Shown here: positions 60,638-64,000 of the stretch, one piece after another | Layout of the letters: every line of letters begins with the position of its first letter | Numbering within the stretch: the stretch's first letter is position 1 | Assembly (NCBI GenBank): GCA_029194725.1 | Contig: JARFXQ010000009.1 | Location: 1-64,000 of the forward strand | Length of the DNA: 64,000 nucleotides | Reading direction: 5' to 3' | From: Nitrospira sp. | GTDB lineage: Bacteria > Nitrospirota > Nitrospiria > Nitrospirales > Nitrospiraceae | Notes under the pieces: generated by a model | What the model was told of the DNA's origin: nothing | The model's input: the letters and a program-made list of their open reading frames with translations, nothing else | Database searches by the model: none | Position numbers and translations under genes: made by a program

Positions 60638-61198
60638 TTAGCGCATAGCTCTGTAGAACGGTAACTCTGCGTCCATTGCAGCAAGAGTACGGTGTGTTTG
60701 ATCTTTTGCTGACAGGATAGGTTGGCTGACCGGCCAGAGAATTCCCAAGGCCGGATCATTCCACAAGATACCGCGATCATCTTTGGGCGAATAATAGGCA
60801 GTGCACTTGTACAAGAAGCAAGCCTGATCACTCGTGACGCAAAAGCCATGAGCGCATCCGGGAGGAACATACATCTGCTGAAGGCTTTTCCCCGATAGCT
60901 CGACTCCATACCATTGGCCGAATGTTGGCGACCCTTTGCGGATATCGACGACAACATCGTATACGGTCCCCTCAAGGGCCATGACGAGTTTTCCTTGAGC
61001 ATGCGGTTCTTGAAAATGCAGTCCGCGTAGCGTGTTTCGTATAGATCTCGAAAAATTATCCTGGACGAAATGCTCATCAATACCGGCTTCTCGGTAACGA
61101 TGTTCGTGATAGGTTTCCACGAAAGAGCCTCGGTGATCAGACATGACGGAAGGCTCAAGCAAGAGTACGCCGGGGATTTCTATGGTCGTTACACGCAC
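60638..61198 (-). CDS. rfbC: dTDP-4-dehydrorhamnose 3,5-epimerase
   Basis: A 186-residue cupin enzyme of dTDP-L-rhamnose synthesis. Catalytic His in LRGLHFQ, catalytic Tyr in CTAYYSPKDDRGILWNDP, substrate Arg/Lys residues in NTLRG and QGKLV, and the gating FVQDNFSRS. Full length. rfbA, rfbB and rfbD are not in the window. An unknown gene ends 11 nt upstream on the same strand. Confidence 0.94.
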   Translation of the reverse strand: MRVTTIEIPGVLLLEPSVMSDHRGSFVETYHEHRYREAGIDEHFVQDNFSRSIRNTLRGLHFQEPHAQGKLVMALEGTVYDVVVDIRKGSPTFGQWYGVELSGKSLQQMYVPPGCAHGFCVTSDQACFLYKCTAYYSPKDDRGILWNDPALGILWPVSQPILSAKDQTHRTLAAMDAELPFYRAMR

Positions 61199-61209
61199 GG
61201 GGTTCCCTT

Positions 61210-61644
61210 TTACGGAAGAGAGTCGGAACCGCTGGGAGGTTTATGAGAAGGATCGACGACGTTCGAGCTGTCTGGATACAATTGCTCTAATCGATCGATC
61301 AAGGGAAGAGCCTCTGGTGTACTGCTCATGCGCGGGGCACTCACAGGATGATCCCACACCAGGGTGGTAATATTGGCTTCGTGGAGAAGGGATCGGATCG
61401 TAGAAGCACAGGCGTCGAGCGTGAGCTCCGTCCCTCCTCGGAGGTCAAGAACCCGCTCTTTTTGGTTCGTAGGTGGTGGCTCGGTGTGGATGAGTGCCCA
61501 GCAACGATCAAAGATCATCTGTCGGAGATCTTTGGGCACATTGATCGTCGTGAGATCTGCTGTGCAGAGAGCCGACACGAACAAGACAAACTGGAGGTCT
61601 GGCATTCCGGGATTATTCACATCGAGAGTTGGCATGGCCTCCAT
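61210..61644 (-). CDS. Hypothetical protein upstream of rfbC
   Basis: About 144 residues, soluble, with a hydrophobic stretch DLQFVLFVSALCTADL near the N-terminus and a helical middle (ACASTIRSLLHEANITTLVWD). The C-terminus is Pro/Ser-rich and likely disordered. Two starts compete: ATG 61644, used here, and ATG 61635; an in-frame TTG at 61671 is also possible. Family not recognised. It lies 11 nt before rfbC, so co-transcription is likely. Confidence 0.6.
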   Translation of the reverse strand: MEAMPTLDVNNPGMPDLQFVLFVSALCTADLTTINVPKDLRQMIFDRCWALIHTEPPPTNQKERVLDLRGGTELTLDACASTIRSLLHEANITTLVWDHPVSAPRMSSTPEALPLIDRLEQLYPDSSNVVDPSHKPPSGSDSLP

Positions 61645-61724
61645 TATCGGGAGAGCCGACCGGTGAGTCAACAGTCGTACGGCCGATGCCGGTGAATCGT
61701 TCGTTTACGTGAGGATTGACGGAG

Positions 61725-62000
61725 ATGGTGACCATCGTTTTGACCGGACAACTGCAAACTGTGGATGGCGAGTGTGATCTGGCATGCGAAATTGATCGAC
61801 CGATGTCTGTTCGTCAACTGATCCAGCGGCAAGGAGTCCAACTTCGGCATCTGCTGCAACTGTTGAGAGAGAAGAAAGTGCTTGTGACTATCAATAAGAG
61901 GATCGCCAGCGAGGACTCGCTCGTTCAGGATGGGGACGCGATTCGTCTGATCGGACACGATGGAATGGGGGGTAGCGGACTTGGGCCGTCGCACCTCTGA
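61725..62000 (+). CDS. MoaD/ThiS-like ubiquitin-fold protein
   Basis: A 91-residue beta-grasp sulfur-carrier-like protein. The fold shows in VTIVLTGQLQTVDG, SVRQLIQRQGV, KKVLVTINKRIASEDSLVQDGDAIRLIG and ends GHDGMGGSGLGPSHL. Family members carry sulfur on a C-terminal GG; here GG is followed by eight more residues, so it would need trimming or may act differently. ATG 61725 is used, with GAGG 10 nt upstream; TTG 61716 is too close to that site. It is convergent with the HU gene. Confidence 0.7.
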   Translation: MVTIVLTGQLQTVDGECDLACEIDRPMSVRQLIQRQGVQLRHLLQLLREKKVLVTINKRIASEDSLVQDGDAIRLIGHDGMGGSGLGPSHL

Positions 62001-62015
62001 AGGTGACGACACATG

Positions 62016-62054
62016 AAAAGGGGACGAGACTCCAATGCAATCTCGCCCCCTCTT
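62016..62054. terminator. Bidirectional terminator between two convergent genes
   Basis: GGGGACGAGA (62020-62029) pairs with TCTCGCCCCC (62041-62050), with one mismatch. AAAA lies on one side and TCTTG on the other, so it can stop transcription from either direction. Confidence 0.72.
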
Positions 62055-62129
62055 GTATGTTCCAAATGCAGCGGATGAGTCCAATCCGACATGGATCAGG
62101 CGATACGATTGTGCAGGATGGGAATCTCC

Positions 62130-62417
62130 TTATTTCTTGCCGAGGATTGCGTCCTTGGCAGCCTTAGCGACACGGAACTTGACCACTCGCTTTGCCGGAA
62201 TCTTGATTTCCTCACCAGTCTGCGGATTTCGGCCGATGCGCGCCTTGCGGTTCGCGAGTTTGAGTTTGCCGATACCAGGCACCGTGAAAACGTTCTTGGC
62301 TTCACGATAGGCCAGGGCGGCCAGATCATCAAGAATCTGAACTGCTCCTTTCTTCGTGATGCCGGCTTTTCCGGCGAGGTAATCTGCAATCTGCGATTTC
62401 GTCATTGATTTTGCCAT
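62130..62417 (-). CDS. hup: HU-family DNA-binding protein
   Basis: A 95-residue nucleoid protein from ATG 62417, preceded by AAGGAGG. MTKSQIADYLAGKAGITKKGAVQILDDL forms the helical half. VPGIGKLKLANRKARIGRNPQTGEEIKIPAKRVVKFRVAKAAKDAI is the DNA-grasping arm region with its conserved RxGRNPxTGExI motif. The C-terminus ends in LGKK. HU bends and packages DNA. Upstream 62418-62710 shows no further gene. Confidence 0.95.
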   Translation of the reverse strand: MAKSMTKSQIADYLAGKAGITKKGAVQILDDLAALAYREAKNVFTVPGIGKLKLANRKARIGRNPQTGEEIKIPAKRVVKFRVAKAAKDAILGKK

Positions 62418-62710
62418 TCGTGAACCTCCTTGCGGGTATAAGGGATAAAGTAAGTCGATATGCGACTGACGCGCCTCGTTGAAACATGTCCTGGCATAAT
62501 GCAATGCGCCCTTGCGCGCGCTCGTACTCACATCGTGAAAACCCGCGAGAGTGTAGCCAAGAGTCCGAGGAGTGTCAACGAGAAAAACGCACGTCTGTCA
62601 TGGAGAAATGCACACACAGCCCCTTGCGGTTGTAGCAAATGGAAGCGTAGAGTAGAGCCAGATGGACCATGCCAGTCGGCGCAAACGGCTCTTGACCCTG
62701 GTGAATTTAC

Positions 62711-63271
62711 GTGAGTAAAGATCTACCTATATTACCCGTAAGTAGTGGTAGTCAGGCATCCGAAGAGGTTGAGAACTTTCTCTATTCGCGCGTGTTCTGC
62801 CAAAAGGAGAATTCGCCTCCTCTCCGACTGGTGATCGATTTCCTGAGGTCCCGCGGGCAAAGTCCTATCGTACCCCCCAATCTGGAGGAAGGAGCACTGG
62901 AGGATTGGGCTTGGGTTCAAGTGACCTTGGGCTACGATCAAGAGCGCAGTCCGATCCACCTCTTCTGTGTACGGGATCGCGGCAGCTATCGAGATGTCTA
63001 CGATCAGGAGAAGAAACTGTTTCTGGGCCTCCTCACTGCTCACTCCGACATCGAAGCGCAGCTCGCGATGGAATATGTGACCCGTTGCCGGTTTATTCTG
63101 ACGACACGTATGGCAGAGAAGGATATGACCGACGAGGGTTACGATTTCAACGGTTGGATCCTTGAGTTCTATCAGGAGCAGTGCAACGGAATCGTCCAAA
63201 TCGACAAGCAGGGTTTCTACTCCCCCAAAGGTGAACTGATCGTGGACATGTCGGTCTCCGACCAAGACTAA
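62711..63271 (+). CDS. Hypothetical soluble protein
   Basis: A 186-residue protein starting at GTG 62711. It is acidic and mixed alpha/beta, with the segment DQERSPIHLFCVRDRGSYRDVYDQEKK and a Trp-containing GYDFNGWILEFYQEQCNGIVQIDKQGFY. No signal peptide or membrane span. I recognise no family. Its stop is 1 nt before the start of the cysteine-cluster gene, so the two are coupled and likely act together. Confidence 0.72.
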   Translation: MSKDLPILPVSSGSQASEEVENFLYSRVFCQKENSPPLRLVIDFLRSRGQSPIVPPNLEEGALEDWAWVQVTLGYDQERSPIHLFCVRDRGSYRDVYDQEKKLFLGLLTAHSDIEAQLAMEYVTRCRFILTTRMAEKDMTDEGYDFNGWILEFYQEQCNGIVQIDKQGFYSPKGELIVDMSVSDQD

Positions 63272-63272
63272 C

Positions 63273-63962
63273 GTGTCAGGAACACTCCTCTGTCCTTCCA
63301 CGTTGTTTGAAAAGACCGCTCGGTGGTTTGAGCGGGCGAATGCTTCTCTGCTCGGGAGACTTCCTTGTACCCAGGGATGTTCCGGCTGTTGTGTCGGGCT
63401 ATTTTCCGTCACCGTGCTGGATCGGCGTGAAGTTCAGCGTGGGCTCCAAAGACTACCCGATGAGCACCGAAACAGGATCGAACGAACGGCAGCGGAACAA
63501 GTCACCATGCTGACAATCGTCGCGCCGCAACTGAGCATGAATCGTTTCATCGACCAGTGGTCTGAGCAGGACATTGATCGCGTCGTCCAACGGTTCGAGA
63601 GATGGCCTTGTCCGGCGTTAGAGCCTGATGGAACCTGCGGCCTCTATGAGTTTCGGCCCTTGGTCTGTCGTTCCATGGGTGTGCCTCAGGATGATGGGGT
63701 CTTTGTCAGTGGAGCCTGTGCTGTTCAAACAGCCGTGCCCCTTATTCGGCTCTCACAAGGGATGCGGGAGGAAGAAGATTATCTCGCCGAGAGGGAAGCG
63801 ATTGAAATTGAGGCGTTGCGCCATCGACAAGGAATCGAGGGTGAAGAGCTGTTCCTCCCCTACGCGTTCATACGGGATCCCGAAGAGAGGGAGCTGGAGT
63901 CTGGGTTGAGTAGCGACGAATCAACAACTGCGGTCGAAGGGCAGACGGAGGACGCGTGCTAG
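63273..63962 (+). CDS. YkgJ-family cysteine cluster protein
   Basis: A 229-residue protein with an N-terminal Cys motif CTQGCSGCCVGLFSVT (CxxxCxxCC, near residue 32) and later CPALEPDGTCGLYEFRPLVCRSMG, the zinc- or Fe-S-binding layout of the YkgJ/UPF0153 family. The C-terminal tail is acidic and Ser/Thr-rich. Starts at GTG 63273, coupled to the upstream gene. Substrate unknown; such proteins may handle metals or protein modification. The last 38 nt of the window hold nothing further. Confidence 0.88.
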   Translation: MSGTLLCPSTLFEKTARWFERANASLLGRLPCTQGCSGCCVGLFSVTVLDRREVQRGLQRLPDEHRNRIERTAAEQVTMLTIVAPQLSMNRFIDQWSEQDIDRVVQRFERWPCPALEPDGTCGLYEFRPLVCRSMGVPQDDGVFVSGACAVQTAVPLIRLSQGMREEEDYLAEREAIEIEALRHRQGIEGEELFLPYAFIRDPEERELESGLSSDESTTAVEGQTEDAC

Positions 63963-64000
63963 ACAGCTTATTTCTCGCTGTGCTAAGGTGACTGTCCTTG

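Noticed and set aside
1-64000. CRISPR array search prompted by the CARF protein
   Set aside because: No regularly spaced direct repeats of 25-40 bases separated by unique spacers were seen; the only tandem array is coding.

Overview
The window most likely comes from a complete-ammonia-oxidising (comammox) or closely related Nitrospira. The main evidence is an AmoC/PmoC-family subunit with all six metal-ligand positions, standing without amoA or amoB, and a long complex I cluster with two consecutive nuoM genes, an arrangement described from Nitrospira. No rRNA is present, so the assignment rests on gene content alone.

Layout. 1-20 kb is accessory in character: a gene cut by the left edge, a MauG-like di-haem peroxidase, a nucleoside transporter, a solitary CARF-domain (Cas02710-like) protein, a YbgC thioesterase, a protoglobin, a methyltransferase, an outer-membrane barrel candidate, an OmpA-family protein with about fourteen to fifteen 21-residue coiled-coil repeats, small secreted proteins, transposase remnants (IS1380, IS5), an intact-ended IS630 element, a sensor kinase/regulator pair and a ferredoxin:thioredoxin reductase catalytic subunit. 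20-33 kb holds housekeeping genes: a NorD-like VWA protein, malate dehydrogenase, an orphan NuoF with a [2Fe-2S] ferredoxin, ErpA, a pterin pair (PTPS/QueD-like and FolE), RarA, a PilZ protein, a decayed IS1380 transposase end and an FAD monooxygenase. 33.6-35.2 kb encodes a second OmpA-like protein.

35.7-49.5 kb is the complex I cluster nuoA-B-C-D-G-I-J-K-L-M-M-N. nuoE, nuoF and nuoH are not in it. It is followed by a phosphorelay group (CHASE3-type kinase, single-domain regulator, hybrid kinase), a phosphodiester glycosidase-like exported protein and a lipoprotein. 54.5-57.7 kb is a minus-strand run of an SDR epimerase, a DUF523/DUF1722 protein, a CbiX-like chelatase and PyrE. 58-64 kb carries the lone amoC with its own terminator, a zinc-ribbon protein, tRNA-Glu, RfbC, a MoaD/ThiS-like protein, an HU protein and a cysteine-cluster protein.

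How it fits together: complex I (in Nitrospira probably run largely in reverse), NuoF/ferredoxin, malate dehydrogenase, FTR and ErpA form the redox and iron-sulfur core. AmoC links the cell to ammonia oxidation. The most unusual items are the orphan amoC, the two-NuoM complex I without E/F/H, the CARF protein with no CRISPR array in sight, and two genes whose promoters leave almost no leader. All assignments are by reading motifs; no database search was run.
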